64,000 bases of DNA from Siphonodentalium dalli (lineage: Eukaryota > Mollusca > Scaphopoda > Gadilida > Siphonodentaliidae), in NCBI GenBank assembly GCA_032622095.1, contig CP136062.1, positions 136,560,960-136,624,959 on the forward strand. Direction: 5' to 3'. Of the stretch, positions 32,431-45,232 are shown piece by piece. How positions within the stretch are numbered: position 1 is the stretch's first letter; each line of letters starts with the position of its first letter. The notes below the pieces were generated by a model that saw only the letters and a program-made list of their open reading frames with translations, did no database searches and was not told the origin of the DNA. The position numbers and the translations under genes were made by a program.

Positions 32431-33610
32431 AGCCCACAATTATTGGCAAAAATTCGAAATAAAATCAATATTTATTTATAGAAGCGTTTCTAGACAGGGG
32501 TCTTCGATTCATATTTATTATTTTATATCCAGGAAACTATATAAATCGTGTTATATTAAGAGATAGATAGACCATCTTTAATATGGGTCCTGGATATCGT
32601 GCCATGTTGAAGCCGGATTCCAGTGGGAGGGGTGGTGGTGTCATGGATTTGATTTTCTGCGGTATCACAAGCTGGGTAGATGAAACAAACAATTTGTGAA
32701 CAGTATACGACAACTATGGTATTATATATATTGTTGGAAAGAACAAAACAGAACCCATGCGCTGCTACTGACAATTTAAAACACTGCGCATATTGCAGGT
32801 CCCATGATTGTGTCTTCAATTTCAAGGAGCTATAGGGCACTATACTATGAAACAACTATAGACGTATACATGTACATACCACGTTTCTCGTTGTTATATG
32901 AAGTTCAACATGTTTTTGATTGTAGATAACTAATTTGATGGTAATTTGCAAATTGTTGTTCTTGTCGGTCTTTGTTTCAAGTATATTTGTGATTAAAATG
33001 TTTCGATGCATGTCATGAAGTTTCTATTGTTTCGTCCATTATATAGGCCTATGTGTAGACATATACTCTCAGAGCCATACTGAGATGTGTGTCTGTTTAT
33101 AATTTTCTGAAACTGTCTTTCATCCTGAGTTCAGTTGTCCATATTCTAGAACGTTGTGTGAATTTTTGTGCACCAACTTGTGTTATGGATATATACCAGA
33201 CCCGCCTCTTCATTCCGTGCGTCAGAGGCTTATTGTTCCAATTGATTGGTGGTCCTTAATGTTTTGTCACATTTAGCATGTACCAAATATAAAGAACATA
33301 AATAAACAAACAATCCAGACAGAGTTTGAGAAAATCCATTTTGAAATATCATGCATGAATATGGGCAAAACATAGAGCAGGCAGATACCGTTCGCCTCCC
33401 AAAAGTTGTTTCATGCAGACAAAGAATGCATATAGACATGTGCCCGTCACTGTCTTACCCTTTTTATAAGTGGATATATGGCATGAAAGTGTGCCTCGAG
33501 CATAATATATCATTTTGTTTGCTCTAAAGAATCTTTTCGTGAGAATTCCTGATGCAATAGTTACCACATGGGATGACCGAAGCGCGGGATGCACACTGGG
33601 GTCTTGTAAT
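32431..33610. other. Intergenic, no gene recognised
   Basis: No supportable gene on either strand; short frames only. Confidence 0.4.
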
Positions 33611-34487
33611 GTAACGATACACACTGGTTATTTATACAACTCATGCTACAAGTGGTCCAGGTGACCAGGTAATTTAGTGCACAATTTGTTGTTTATCGAA
33701 CACGGCAACTTTTCCAATTTCTTCTGAAGAAATTTCGTTAGAAAATGACAACGGTAAATTTGTCAAATATTCAATTGATATTATTTTTATTCCTTTATTT
33801 CCGAACGAGTTCTCTAAAGATTGTGATATGCGCAAGAAATTACTGCATCTAGAGGGCAGTTGATAACACATTTTTGTGTGTGCATAATATATTAAGACAA
33901 ATCATTTCTCATTCCCTTTCTGCAATTATGGTGTCCTTAATTATGACCAGTCAGAAATTAACAGAAACACTTGGAATGTAGGTACCCACGAAATATTGGG
34001 ATAACGATGCACACTGGTTATTGGGTAATGGGTATCTGTGGGAATCTGTAACAATATGTAACAATATGTGCATCGTTACCCCAATATTTATTGGGTAACT
34101 ACTTTCAAAGTGTTATTGTGAATTTCACACTTGTCGTAAGGACAACGCGGGATTGAGGAAGAGAATAAGAAATTATTTGTCTTGACATATTATACATAAA
34201 ATACCAGAGTGCCACTATAGAGGCCACTTGATAACACAATCTGGCATTTTCAGTACTTTCGTGCGAATGTCGCGAACTTGAGTGAACTCGTTCGGAAATC
34301 TATAACAATAAAAATAATATCAAGTTGATATTTGACGAATATTAAACGATGTCCTCTTCTAGATAAATCTCTTCTGAAGAAATTGGAAAAATCACGATGT
34401 TCTATATAATCCACAAATAGTGTGATAACTCACCTGCATGGACCACACGTAGTAGGTTTTCTACAAATAACCAGTGTGAATCGTTAC
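33611..34487. mobile_element. Inverted-terminal element, ~880 bp
   Basis: Left GTAACGATACACACTGGTTA and, inverted at the right end (34487), GTAACGATTCACACTGGTTA. Arms stay alignable for about 300 bp (GTGGTCCA; TTTTTCCAATTTCTTC; TATTATTTTTATT; TTCCGAACGAGTTC). The middle holds a nested palindrome (33988-34105) whose ends AATATTGGG(A/G)TAACGATGCAC repeat the same terminal motif. No coding capacity. Confidence 0.75.
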
Positions 34488-34529
34488 CGTTACTATGCCA
34501 CTGCATGCCACAAACCATACATTATCTAC

Positions 34530-34860
34530 ATTAATAAAACTAAATGTTGTTTGTTTTGTTGTTTATTTGTCCGCTTATAGGCGACCAAACGGCTGGACGA
34601 TCGGAGCTCAAAATTTGCATATAGGGGTAACTGGGCCCGGGGATAGGTGCTGTTGATCTAAAATGACTTAAAGGGCACTAATAATTAACAATAAAGAGCG
34701 ATTATAATCAACTTAAAAGATAGATGTAACTTTACCCGGAGAGTCATTGCAATAGGTGCTGTTTACCCCGGATGACTAATAATTATTTTAAATGACTTGA
34801 ACGGCCACTAATAAATTACGCGTTTAGTAAAATGTCTATATAATATAATAAACAACGACA
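34530..34860. repeat. Retroelement-like tail and a two-copy local repeat
   Basis: 34530-34625 (TTGTTTGTTTTGTTGTTTATTTGTCCGC then GACCAAACGGCTGGACGATC) resembles an inverted non-LTR tail with TTGT repeats. 34640-34860 contains two diverged copies of ATAGGTGCTGTT...AATGACTT.AA.GGCCACTAATA, and AATAAAGAGCG at 34690, the terminal motif of the small elements nested at 3139 and 8839. Confidence 0.45.
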
Positions 34861-34999
34861 TTACCACATGGTTAGCTGATAGCAAGCTGTAGTATGATCA
34901 GACGACCTTCATAATAACGATAGTTCTATTACAAACCATGGTAAATTCTTGTATGGTTAACGAGGCCATGATTGTCATACACTGTACATATATCCGGTT

Positions 35000-35190
35000 T
35001 CACACAGCGAAACCACGATAAGACATGCATGCTTCAACTCGTTGTCATAATTCTATTGTTTTGACACACTTTCTCGTTTGTTTCCACTTGAATAGACCTT
35101 TACCCGATTAACTTATATTGTTATGTCAACCAATTCCTTGGATTTATCATTGTTGAAATCGAATCATCTGATCGCATATATAGTACCGTT
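35000..35190. repeat. Diverged copy of an arm segment of the adjacent element
   Basis: TTTCCACTTGAATAGACCTTTACCCGA...GAATCATCTGATCG resembles 36143-36195 (TTCCCACTCGAGTAGACCGTTACGCGA...GAATCATCTTATCG), which lies inside the left arm of 35273-38383. Suggests an older, neighbouring insertion of the same family. Confidence 0.5.
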
Positions 35191-35272
35191 TTGCTGCAAT
35201 GCCTGTTCGTTTCAAATCTTACCCGGTTCATGCAGTATGAATTAGACTCTATTGTTATCGTTAAACGATTAA

Positions 35273-36194
35273 CACCCCCATGTACGTGGTATCGCCAAGA
35301 CCGAGGGTATCGCCAAAACCGAGAATATGGGAGAGTCATTTTCACGTATATGATATGGGGGTATGTTTGTTTCTCACCGTAATACAGACATCGAGCATCG
35401 TATGGGTATGTCCACACGAAGCATGAGTATTTATCCACCAGTTGTCAATCATTTTTCCCAGATCAGATCATTAATTATTTTTTGGCGAATTTTTTCAATG
35501 GTGTTTTTGCTTTTGCTCACTCAAATTTTCGAGAACAACCATTCACTGGTATAGTTCCTGGACTTTCACGCTTCCAAAACAAATGCCGGTATATAGTTGA
35601 ATCTGTCAATGAAGCATAGGATTTGACATAATTTAATAAATCCTTGTCGTTCTCAATATCCGCGCGATATGAAGGGACCACTGTCGGTCCAGAAAGATGC
35701 GAAAGGCACAGATGAAGATGTACCAAACGCCGAGTTTCTGTGCAGTAAATATGCGTATTACTTAAGGAGTTCTGATGAGTTTTCGAGTGTTTGTATGTGT
35801 ATCTGAGACTGATCAATTGGACTGCGAATGTCAACTGAAATATGAATCCATAACATATTCGAAATAATGTGTGCATATTATATTATGAATGTATTTCAAT
35901 TGAAATTAATTGAACATCCATCTCAGCATTCAGATTTGCGATCTCAATAACGTGAATGAATGATAACGCGATGCCTTGATCACACGCACGTGAATGCTGC
36001 CGTTCGCATGCATGCAGCTAATCGGATATTCGTTTACTATTAACATGCTTGGAGTTTGTATATAGACCACACATGCCAGACGACACGCTTCGGCGTATCA
36101 ACGATTTGTTATAATCATGTTTATTTTAGAGACTTTATGACTCGTTCCCACTCGAGTAGACCGTTACGCGACAATGAAACCGAATCATCTTATC

Positions 36195-36234
<40 letters not shown>

Positions 36235-38383
36235 GCTCCAAATTATGCAATTCTGGCTTTTTTAAGAGTCATCAGATAAAATTGAAACGATTCTATGTTA
36301 ACACACTAAACATCCGAACATATATGAACAAACACACAACAAAGTTACTGCTATTTATAATAATCACTGTGGAACATGTGTATACTGCCATGATTGTTAT
36401 GTGCACATGTAAATTACACAATAGTTTATAACTTTTCTAATTTAGCCCATAGGACCACATATTTTGTGGGCATAATATTTACACAAGACTTCATTATGTT
36501 ATCGTATAGGTTGCATATACTGTAATTGATATGTATTTTTAACCGAAATGAATCTTATCTTATCAGGGTCTCCGTCCTGAGTTTGGTTTATGGTTCTAAC
36601 CAAAATTGTTATGGATGTTCAGCGTCACGATGACTTTCAATTCGTATTGTTCGCAGATTTAGTTTTCGGCTTGTTAAGTTCTAGAATTATTCTTTTTGAC
36701 TTATTTTGAAAAAAAGTAATATAGCTAAGATTTGCACACAACAATCTAAATGAAATTATGCATAAATCTCCATCATCTTGAGAACTATTACATGAGGTCG
36801 TCGTACGGGATATACATGTGTTATTGTTTTGGTAGATTCAATATTTTAACGTTATCATTCTTAGTTTAACGAGGTCAGAAATGACTCTTGTTTCGATTAA
36901 TGGTCTGCAGTTATAACCGAAAAGTTTGAAAACAAATTATACAACGCACAGCCGGTTAATGGTAAATTTGTCTTATAACTGCATAGGCTTAATATGAATA
37001 TTTATTTCTTATAATGCCACGCGTTATTTCACAAGAGAACCGCCAAAGTAGACAGTATACAATTAAAACGACCGCAAAGCTTGATATTATTTCCGACAAC
37101 CAAGTCATATACAGCCGTTGTGATACGTTGTCACTCAAAACAATCACATTATCGTTCAATCAAATAACGTCATAAGTTCGTCGAGGTTGATTGGCCAGTG
37201 AACCTGTATATATGCATGCACTGTTCAATTGATCAACATTTGCAACACGTTGTCTTGTTTATTTCGACTGTATCACGAGTTGTTGGTTTCAATTTCAATA
37301 ATATGCACGTGTTGAAATATCTTGGTACTTATGGTACTTGGTATTGTCAGGGCAGTACTACCCGAAGCAATGATGATGCAACAAGTGGATTCCCTTTTAT
37401 ATCTTAGGAAGTATCTAAGAGTTATCATGTACATTTTAGGCACACTTTTTATAGGCGTGGTCATATTGCGCTGGACGTTGCTGTAATTTCTATTTTATCT
37501 AATGACTCTTAAAAAAGCCAGAATTGCATAATTTGGAGCAATACGATATATGTATATTCGATAAGATGATTCGGTTTCATTGTCGCGTAACGGTCTACTC
37601 GAGTAGCAACGAGTCATAAAGTCTGTAAAATAAACATGATTATAACAAATCGTTGATACGCCGTAGCGTGTCGTCCGGCATTTGTGGTCTATATACAAAC
37701 TCCAAGCATGTTAATAGTAAACGAATATCCGATTAGCTGCATGCATGTGAACGGCAGCATTCACGTGCGCGTGATCAAGGCATCGCGTTATCATTCATTC
37801 ACGTTATTGAGATCGCAAATCTGAATGCTGAGATGGATGTTCAATTAATTTCAATTGAAATACATTCATAATATAATATGCACACATTATTTCGAATATG
37901 TTATGGATTCATATTTCAGTTGACATTCGCAGTCCAATCTTCGTCTGTGCCGTTCGCATCTTTCTGGACCGACAGTGGTCCCTTCATATCGCGCGGATAT
38001 TGAGAACGACAAGGATTTATTAAATTCTGTCAAATCCTATGCTTCATTGACAGATTCAACTATATACCGGCATTTGTTTTGGAAGCGTGGAAGTCCAGGA
38101 ACTATACTAGTGAATTGTTGTTCTCGAAAATTTGAGTGAGCAAAAGCAAAAACACCATTGAAAAAATTCGCCAAAAAATAATTAATGATCTGATCTGGGA
38201 AAACTGATTGACAACTGGTGGATAAATACTCATGCTTCGTGTGGACATACACATACGATGCTCGATGTCTGTATTACGGTGAGAAACAGACATATTCCCA
38301 TATCATATACGTGAAAATTACTTTCCCATATTCTCGGTTTTGGCGATACCCTCGGTCTTGGCGATACCACGTACATGGGGGTG
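35273..38383. mobile_element. DNA transposon with ~1 kb inverted ends, non-autonomous
   Basis: 3111 bp. Left arm 35273-36284 and right arm 37490-38383 are inverted copies; the right arm lacks about 120 bp present in the left at about 35705-35825. Both tips read CACCCCCATGTACGTGG outward-in. ATTAA directly flanks both tips (35268-35272 and 38384-38388), a 5-bp target duplication. The 1.2 kb centre has only short frames with no transposase motif. CAC tips with a 5-bp duplication are found in Transib elements, but the rest of the heptamer does not match and an AT-rich target is atypical, so the superfamily is left open. An (AT)n tract (36198-36229) lies in the left arm. Confidence 0.75.
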
Positions 38384-38388
38384 ATTAA

Positions 38389-40351
38389 GGGCCAGACATG
38401 CGTTTTTCCAAAATTATCTAACATTTCAAAATTGATGTTCCCACAATATGTCTGCGATCTTGGTTCAGGAAATTTCAAATTTATTTTCATTTATAGAAAG
38501 ACGCTTAAAGCATATTTTCTATATTTGAGAATGTTCACGCAATGCCTGCATGTTGATGAATGAAACATAATTGTGCTGAGATTAGTTCTATAGACTATAT
38601 TCATGTAGGTGTACATACCCAAAATACCAGCAAACTAATGTAGCTTAGTAAATACTATCTAAATTCCAGTCGATTAATTCCCGCTTGAATGGACCAGACT
38701 GCATATCAACATTTATATCCATTGGCTGAACTATATGTGTGGCTGCTTTCTTCTTCACTATAATATATGGGTATATGATGTAATATCATGCAATAAATTT
38801 TTTAGATAAACAATCATGACACAATTATGAATTCAGCTCACTCTCACAGAGCCAAGAGCAATAAGCTCTTTTCTGATTTTATTTTTGTGTGAACTTATTA
38901 ATTATTCTAGCAGTTCTTGGTGTACAGGGAGAAAAAAGAAAATGATAATTTCAACATCTGCACGAAATGTATTAAAATGCAATGTTTTGACTTATTATTT
39001 AACTGTTCGGATTATTTTACAATGAATAATAATATTATGATATGTGTAGTTCAATAATTTTTCGCCGGAGAGCTCCAGAGAAATTCTTTGTTGCAATGTT
39101 TGCCTGGATTTATGCAAAACGCACTTCTTGCGGATATATTACCCAGGTTATATGTGACAATATTGTGATATTGCCACATTCTATATGCTGTGTGCACATC
39201 GAATGTGGCATATCTCCTGTGTAATAAATCGTGAATAATGAATTGGGAGTTAATTCCAAGATCAAAAGATAAATTCGATAGAAAAAATACTTTGAAACCA
39301 TCTCCCGAACGCGGTCGGTGCCTTTAGAGCTACACTCATGTCTATATACAAAAACTACATTTATATCCCAACAGGTGTACTTGTTTACATAACAATTTGG
39401 AAAATCCGTTATATCCGGATAACATATGGGATACGCATATTTCACAAGGGCAATCGTTTATCGAAACATTACCAAACATCAACAAAATCGTAGAGTGAAA
39501 CGCGCTCTAGCCAATGGGAAACGCACGGTGTGAACTGTGATATCGTTTCGTTTTTTTACCTGTCACCATGCACGTGACGCATTTGAATAAATTTAATTTA
39601 TTTACTTACGTCAACATTACGATATAGTTGTGCAGTATGCTATATTTACTGTTATGCGCACGGTTGATAGAGAGTTTGAAGACAAACTTCAACTATATAT
39701 AGCAAAGGGATTGTCTCAACGTCGAGTTGGAATCACGTAAGCGTTCTGAGTATTAGGTCCAAATATTATACTTGTGCAGATAATTTCATGCAGAAAGTCC
39801 CAGTTCAACTCCAATGGAACGCTATAGTGACTATGATGATGGAGTTGTTGTTATATAACTATGTGTAAAACATAATTACAGTTATTGTATATAGCCGCTC
39901 GATCATTTCAGTTGCATGGTTGGTTCATATGCGATAAGAGAAAATCACTGTAATACATGTTATATTACATTGGTAATCATGGCTTTACCATAATTTTTCC
40001 GGGTAACATGTGGTATTTTTATAAGATACGTGTGTTCGTTCGAGGCAATTAACTTACTGACTGTTTTAAGCACATGATACCATTGTACGCAATGAGCAAA
40101 CACAAGAAATCCGTGTGAAGAGAACACATTAGGCCATCCAAAATTAATTAGGTAGCAGTTCACGATTAATCGAAGATTAAATAAGTATATGGGGGGGGGG
40201 GCATAACAGCCAGTGTAGCCTGTGTTTAGTTATTTTACAAAACTGGGAAAGTTTACAAAAAAATTTAAACATTCGGATGCGTAACATGATTTTCGTATGC
40301 AGTAGAGGCCAACTCTGTGTGTTTGGTTATAGGAAAATAGCCCGATTTCTC
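38389..40351. other. Intergenic, no gene recognised
   Basis: Only short frames without motifs; an 11-G run at 40191-40201. Confidence 0.4.
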
Positions 40352-40794
40352 TCCAGTTTACATTCAATAAAACAAATTTGTCTCCGCATTTAAAATTCTT
40401 TGATATAGATCGTTTATATTCTGCAATAATTGTCATCTGCGTCAAGCCAGAGGCGTTATTTCGCTAAAATCCGATTCAGATTCTGGATTCAGATTACAGA
40501 TTGGTCCCCGTACGACTTGGTTCGGCAAAAGAACAGACTACAAATTTGCAGAATCAGTAAACGAACAGACCGTAATCCTAATTTCGTGGTAATCCGATTT
40601 GGATTCGGATTCCGATTACGGACTCAAATGTTCGTAATGTAAACAAACCGAGATTCCGCCACCTCAGAGTTCAAAAACACAATAAAACATAAGAATCCGT
40701 CTCTTGTGTACAAATTATTGCAGAATATAAACGATCTATATCAAAGAATTTTAAATGCGGAGACAAATTTGTTTTATTGAATGTAAACTGGGAG
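40352..40794. repeat. Inverted repeat with 83-bp arms
   Basis: CTCCAGTTTACATTCAATAA... (40352-40434) is inverted at 40711-40794 with almost no mismatch by eye. The ~275-bp loop contains the left end of the element at 40447. Either a separate fold-back element or an inverted duplication caused when the larger element inserted. Confidence 0.8.
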
Positions 40795-42291
40795 AATATT
40801 ACTGAAATTAGCCAAATAATAACGCTATTGATAGTAACGCTGGGGGAGCACTTCGGTTGATGGCAAATCATTGTTGATTGTCACTTTCATATGTCCATTT
40901 CATAATTCCATCCTTAAAATACCGCCCGAACGCATGTCGATTTCGAATTCGGCGGATACGTCACCATTGACCGAATTCATATGAACCTGCATGGATATGT
41001 CTTCTGCTGTGTTCGTTATTATAATGTTTCTTCTTATTCAAGAAATAGTAGGATTATATGGTATCGATGGATTATCAGATACACGTATGTACTATCATCT
41101 AGTCTTAAAGTTATAGCAATTTTAACATGTTTTGTTTCGTTAAATGCAGTCGTTTTGCGCAATAGTCTCTGTATAGACAACAGACACATGTTCTAGGGAC
41201 GTGGCTAGAAGTTTCCTCAAATTTCCGGCCAACTGCACCCCCCCCCCCCCCCCCCCCCCCCATTGAACCAAACATCAATCTCACAGGTTCGCAGAATTCA
41301 ATTTGCTCTCCTTGGAAATATCCAATCTGACAAACACTAAGATTGGAAAATTACCAACTTTTACTGGTTGAAAAAAATCAAACAATGAGAACAATGCCAA
41401 CCTATATATGGTGTCAAATTAATGTCCAACTAATGTTGTGTCATGCATGAAATTTCCGACTGCTGGAATGTACCAAAGTTTAGTTTAGATATATTTATTT
41501 CAAATATATGTCAAATTTAGATAACACATGATATATAACACATACAAAGGAATTGGGGGACAAGTACTGACTCACTTAAGGGTACCCCCCTCTCCCATAT
41601 GTTATTACACTGAAAAAATAAATAATTAGTAATGGCAAAGCAACATGACTACCAAAACAAGTTGAACATATATACAGATCACTGGACACCCCCTCTCTCG
41701 AGTTAGTCATAAGTTTGTATATGTATTTATTTAAAATCGGGTTTGTTTGTTGCGTTTGTTGGCTTGTACGTATCATTATTTGAAACAGTTAGTCAAAATA
41801 ATCCTGATTTTCCTCAAGTATGAATGACTGCACAGCTTAGAAAATTGTACCAAAGTTCGGGGTGGGGGTCGAGACACCCAATCAACCCCTGTCGTCACGT
41901 CCATGTTCAACTGACAAGTTCCGTGTGTTCTTCACAACATCTTCGGAATTTGATTCAGGAGGCCTAGAGCTGTCATGTTTAGATATGCTTGCCATCATCA
42001 ATAAACACACTTTAACTTGAAAAAAAGATGCGATTAAGTCGGATTGGCAGCAAATTATGTGCCGTGTATACACACATAGAAGAACAGCATGACTTTCACA
42101 ACAAACATGCACTTTATAAATATAAGATACAAATGATACTTGTGTCAAATACATGAGCCATGTTTGACGCTGGGGGAGAGTTTCGGAGACCACGTGGATT
42201 TCAAAATCTGACCTAGAATCCGAAATTAGCTCCGCCCCCCGTAATCGGCTTTGGATTCTCAATCCGGATTTTAGCGAAATTACGGCTCTGG
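40447..42291. mobile_element. Large inverted-terminal element, copy 2
   Basis: Ends CCAGAGGCGTTATTTCGCTA then AAATCCG (40447) and, inverted at 42291, CCAGAGCCGTAATTTCGCTA then AAATCCG. From 41230 to 42290 it is collinear with copy 1 (25570-28309) minus the 2 kb insertion. It contains a 24-C run. The 177-codon minus frame (41882-42415) runs across its right end and is a chance frame in the repeat. Confidence 0.65.
41238..41261. repeat. 24-C homopolymer
   Basis: Longest homopolymer of the window; positionally equivalent to the 16-C run of copy 1. Confidence 0.9.
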
Positions 42292-42334
42292 GGACAGAGT
42301 CAGGGGGCTGAACTCTGCATGGAGCTTGCATCTG

Positions 42335-42497
42335 CGCTTTGCATTCTAAACGAATCAGCCATTTCCGCATTTGCGCTTCGCTGAGGAAATAACCTCTTCC
42401 ATAAATAGAAACCACATCTGCCGGTCTATTTCAATCACGTGGTTGACCATTTGCATACCACCGGTAAATGCATTGGTTGGCTGGGAGACTCGCCTGT
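42335..42497. repeat. Dispersed repeat; mate at 50075-50220 and inverted mate at 42815-42925
   Basis: Blocks GGAAATAACCTCTTCCATAA, ATAGAAACCA, CTATTTCAATCAC(G/A)TG and TTG.CTGGGAGACTCG are shared with 50075-50220 (same strand) and, for the first half, with 42815-42925 (inverted). The inverted pair brackets the small MITE at 42500. Confidence 0.7.
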
Positions 42498-42499
42498 TA

Positions 42500-42727
42500 A
42501 CCCTTTCATGATGGGAGCTGCGCTTGTGCAGCATTAAATATAATGTGCCAGTGCATTCTTTTATATATGCGAGTCTCCCGTATGGAGCCTCGCATATATA
42601 AGAGAATGTATTGGCTTACATGGTAAAGGTAAACATTGTTAGGCCCTATGGGAGACTCGCTGATATAAGAGAATGCATTTGCACAGGATTTTTGCAAAAT
42701 TTAAGGAAGCTTCAGTAATTGAAGGGT
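42500..42727. mobile_element. TA-flanked MITE, short copy (228 bp)
   Basis: Starts ACCCTTTCATG, ends TGAAGGGT, flanked by TA on both sides (42498-42499, 42728-42729). Shares subterminal blocks and the TATATATGCGAG...CTCGCATATATA hairpin with 10951-12160, but lacks about 1 kb of interior. Confidence 0.7.
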
Positions 42728-43148
42728 TACACTTAAACTCATTTTGCTATCTATCACTATTTAATGCATGATCAAGTCTGGTAATGGCATAAAATGAATA
42801 CATTCTGCTCCATCCACAGCTATGCGTCAACGAGCATTGCGTACTGTAGATTTGCGCGAATATGGTTTCTATTTATGGAAGAGGCTATTTCCTCGGCGAA
42901 TCGGAAATGGCCGAGTCGCATTCTGGACTCCTCGACTTATGACATCTGGGGCCTACCTTATACTCGTATTTAAATTAGCGCAGTACTATTTTTCGCTCAG
43001 TTTTGAATTCGCGCACTGCGCGAATTGAAAACTGACAAAATATTTTCGTACAATGCTTGGATATAATGACAGTATCATATCTTAATCGTTAATGAATATA
43101 CGTGTGCATATTAAACACCATCACGGTGGCTTTACATTGTGTATAATT

Positions 43149-43176
43149 ATACCCCCTTTTAAAAAAAAGGGGGTAT
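43149..43176. repeat. ATACCCCCTTTT hairpin followed by GTCC repeats
   Basis: Perfect 12-bp stem ATACCCCCTTTT / AAAAGGGGGTAT with an AAAA loop, then GCACCTGTGCGTCCGTCCGT. Near 44600 the region ends with GAGGGGGTATGC, so the hairpin may be one tip of a nested element (43149-44610). Confidence 0.6.
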
Positions 43177-43518
43177 ACTGTTTTGCACCTGTGCGTCCGT
43201 CCGTCCGTCTGTCCGCTCTCACCAGAGCGTACTTGTGGGGTGCGATGAAATTAATATTTTTTTTCCTAACTGTTTTATTCCACAAACATCTCCGTTATTT
43301 CGTTAATATAACATTTCTCAGATTATGTAATACGTCTGAAATACGTATTTAGAGAAAAAAAATATTTAGAAAAACGTAATATTAACGAAATAACAGTTTA
43401 TGACACCACTATTGACCGGTTTGGTCCCGTATAAGTCGAACCCACAAGTCATGCAAACAAAAGATCGCACCTCACAAGTACCCTGTGGTGCGTATAGCCG
43501 TCCGTACGTCCGTCCGAT

Positions 43519-44550
43519 GTCTGTTCATGTCATAACTTGAACAGTAGTGCTCGGATCTCAATGGATGTTCACTACTATGAGGACACTAAATAGAGGTTTC
43601 CATCGTTTTGTTCGGATTTTCCATTCTAGAGTTATTCATCTTTGTTTATCTGGAAATAGTGGCTTTTTGGTCCAGCTGGTGTCTGTTCATGTCGTAACTT
43701 CAACAGTTGGGCTGGGATCTCAACCAAATTTGGTATGGATGTTCACAACTATGAGGACATTAAATAGTGGGTTCCACCGTTTTGTTTGGATTTTCCATTC
43801 TAGAGTTATTCATCTTTGTTTATCTTGAATGTTGAATTTTTGGTCCGTCTGGTTTCTGTTCATGTCATAACTTGAACAGTAGTGCTCGTATCGCAATGAA
43901 ATTTGATAGGGATGTTGACTACTATGAGAGCGTTCAATTGAGGGTTCCATCGTTTTGTTTTGATTTTCCATTCTAGAGTTATTCATCTTTGTTTATCTGG
44001 AAATGTTGGCTTTTTTGGTCTGTCTGGTGTCTGTTCATGTCGTAATTTCAACAATTGTGCTGGGATCTCAATGGAATTAGGTATGGATGTTCACTGCTAC
44101 GAGGACATCAAAAAGAGTGTTCCATCGTTTTGTTTGGATATTCCATTCTAGAGTTATACATCTTTGTTCATCTGGAAATATTGGCTTTTTAGTCCGTCTG
44201 GTGTCTCTTCATGTTGTAACTTCAACAATTGTGCTGGGATCTCAATGGAATTTGGTATGGATATTCATTGCTATTAGGACATTCAATAGTGGGTTCCATT
44301 GTTCTGTTCCGCTTTTCCATTCTAGAGCTATTCATCTTTGTTTATCTGGAAATGTTGGTTGTTTGGTCCATCCGATGTCTGTTCAGCTCATAACTTGAAC
44401 AGTAATGCTCGGAACTCAATGAAATTTTGTATGGATGTTCACCACTAGGAGGACATTTAATGGCACATTTAAAAGTTTGTTTTGGTTTTTTGTTCTATAG
44501 TTATCTTTGTTTATATGAAAATGCTGATTTCTGGGGCCATATGTCTGAGT
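43519..44550 (+). repeat. ~174-bp tandem repeat, six copies
   Basis: Unit starts GTCTGTTCATGTC.TAACTT at 43519, 43681, 43854, 44029, 44202 and 44377. Each copy has GCT.GGATCTCAATGGAATTTGG and CATTCTAGAGTTATTCATC. Open frames across it are repeat translations. Confidence 0.9.
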
Positions 44551-45232
44551 ATAGCCATCATAAGTTATAGATGTGCCCACACTAGGCGGTATGCCACGAG
44601 GGGGTATGCGCCGGACGACAGTCCATCTCTTGTTTAACATAACTGCATCATGAATGTGTTGTGAAGACGGGTGTTTATACGCTCCAAATAAATATTCTAA
44701 TATTGAGATAGTTATAAACATAATTGAAATGAACTCGAAAGAAGTGAAACCACAAACGCGTATATATAGAAAACTTACATCAGAAAAAAATCAAAACTTA
44801 GCTGTGAGTTGTGTTGATATAACTAACTCAACGTGTTTGGTCATGATGTCACGCCAGCGTTGTGAATTGGGAGACGTGCTTTCATGCATCTTCAGTCTGC
44901 AATATGTGTATTTCTTACAAGCATTTTAATGATGCTACCGTGATTTGTTGCTATATACTTATGTCATACATATCAGTAATGGTTTAAAATGGTTTTGATG
45001 TTGGTTTCCCGCATGTAATTTATAGTCCTATAAGCCTAATATTCGGTACAACCTTCCGTAATGTATATACATGTACGTAACTCAACAACATATAGCCTTC
45101 TTGTTTCCCGGTGGTTTGGTATAAACTGAGCAGTCGTACTATTTTTCGTTCAGTTTTAAATTCGCGCACCGACGGATGCGCAAAAAATAATACTGCGCGA
45201 ATTTAAATACGAGTAAGGTAGCTGAAAGGTAC

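Larger units (their letters stand above)
42944..45232. mobile_element. 2.3 kb insertion with inverted ends
   Basis: Subterminal inverted blocks: CTACCTTATACTCGTATTTA then AATTAGCGCAGTA at 42952-42985, and its inverse near 45188-45222; CTATTTTTCG(C/T)TCAGTTTT near 42986 is also mirrored. The host sequence on each side (CTGGACTCCTCGACTTATGAC, then GGAATCTGACGAGGTTTGCC) is joined without a gap in the paralogous stretch 29156-29200, which gives the empty site. The interior holds a GTCCGTCCGTCC tract and the 174-bp tandem repeat. No transposase seen. Confidence 0.65.

Noticed and set aside
41882-42415. 177-codon minus-strand open frame
   Set aside because: Crosses the right end of a repeat element and its flank; no domain and no matching frame in copy 1.
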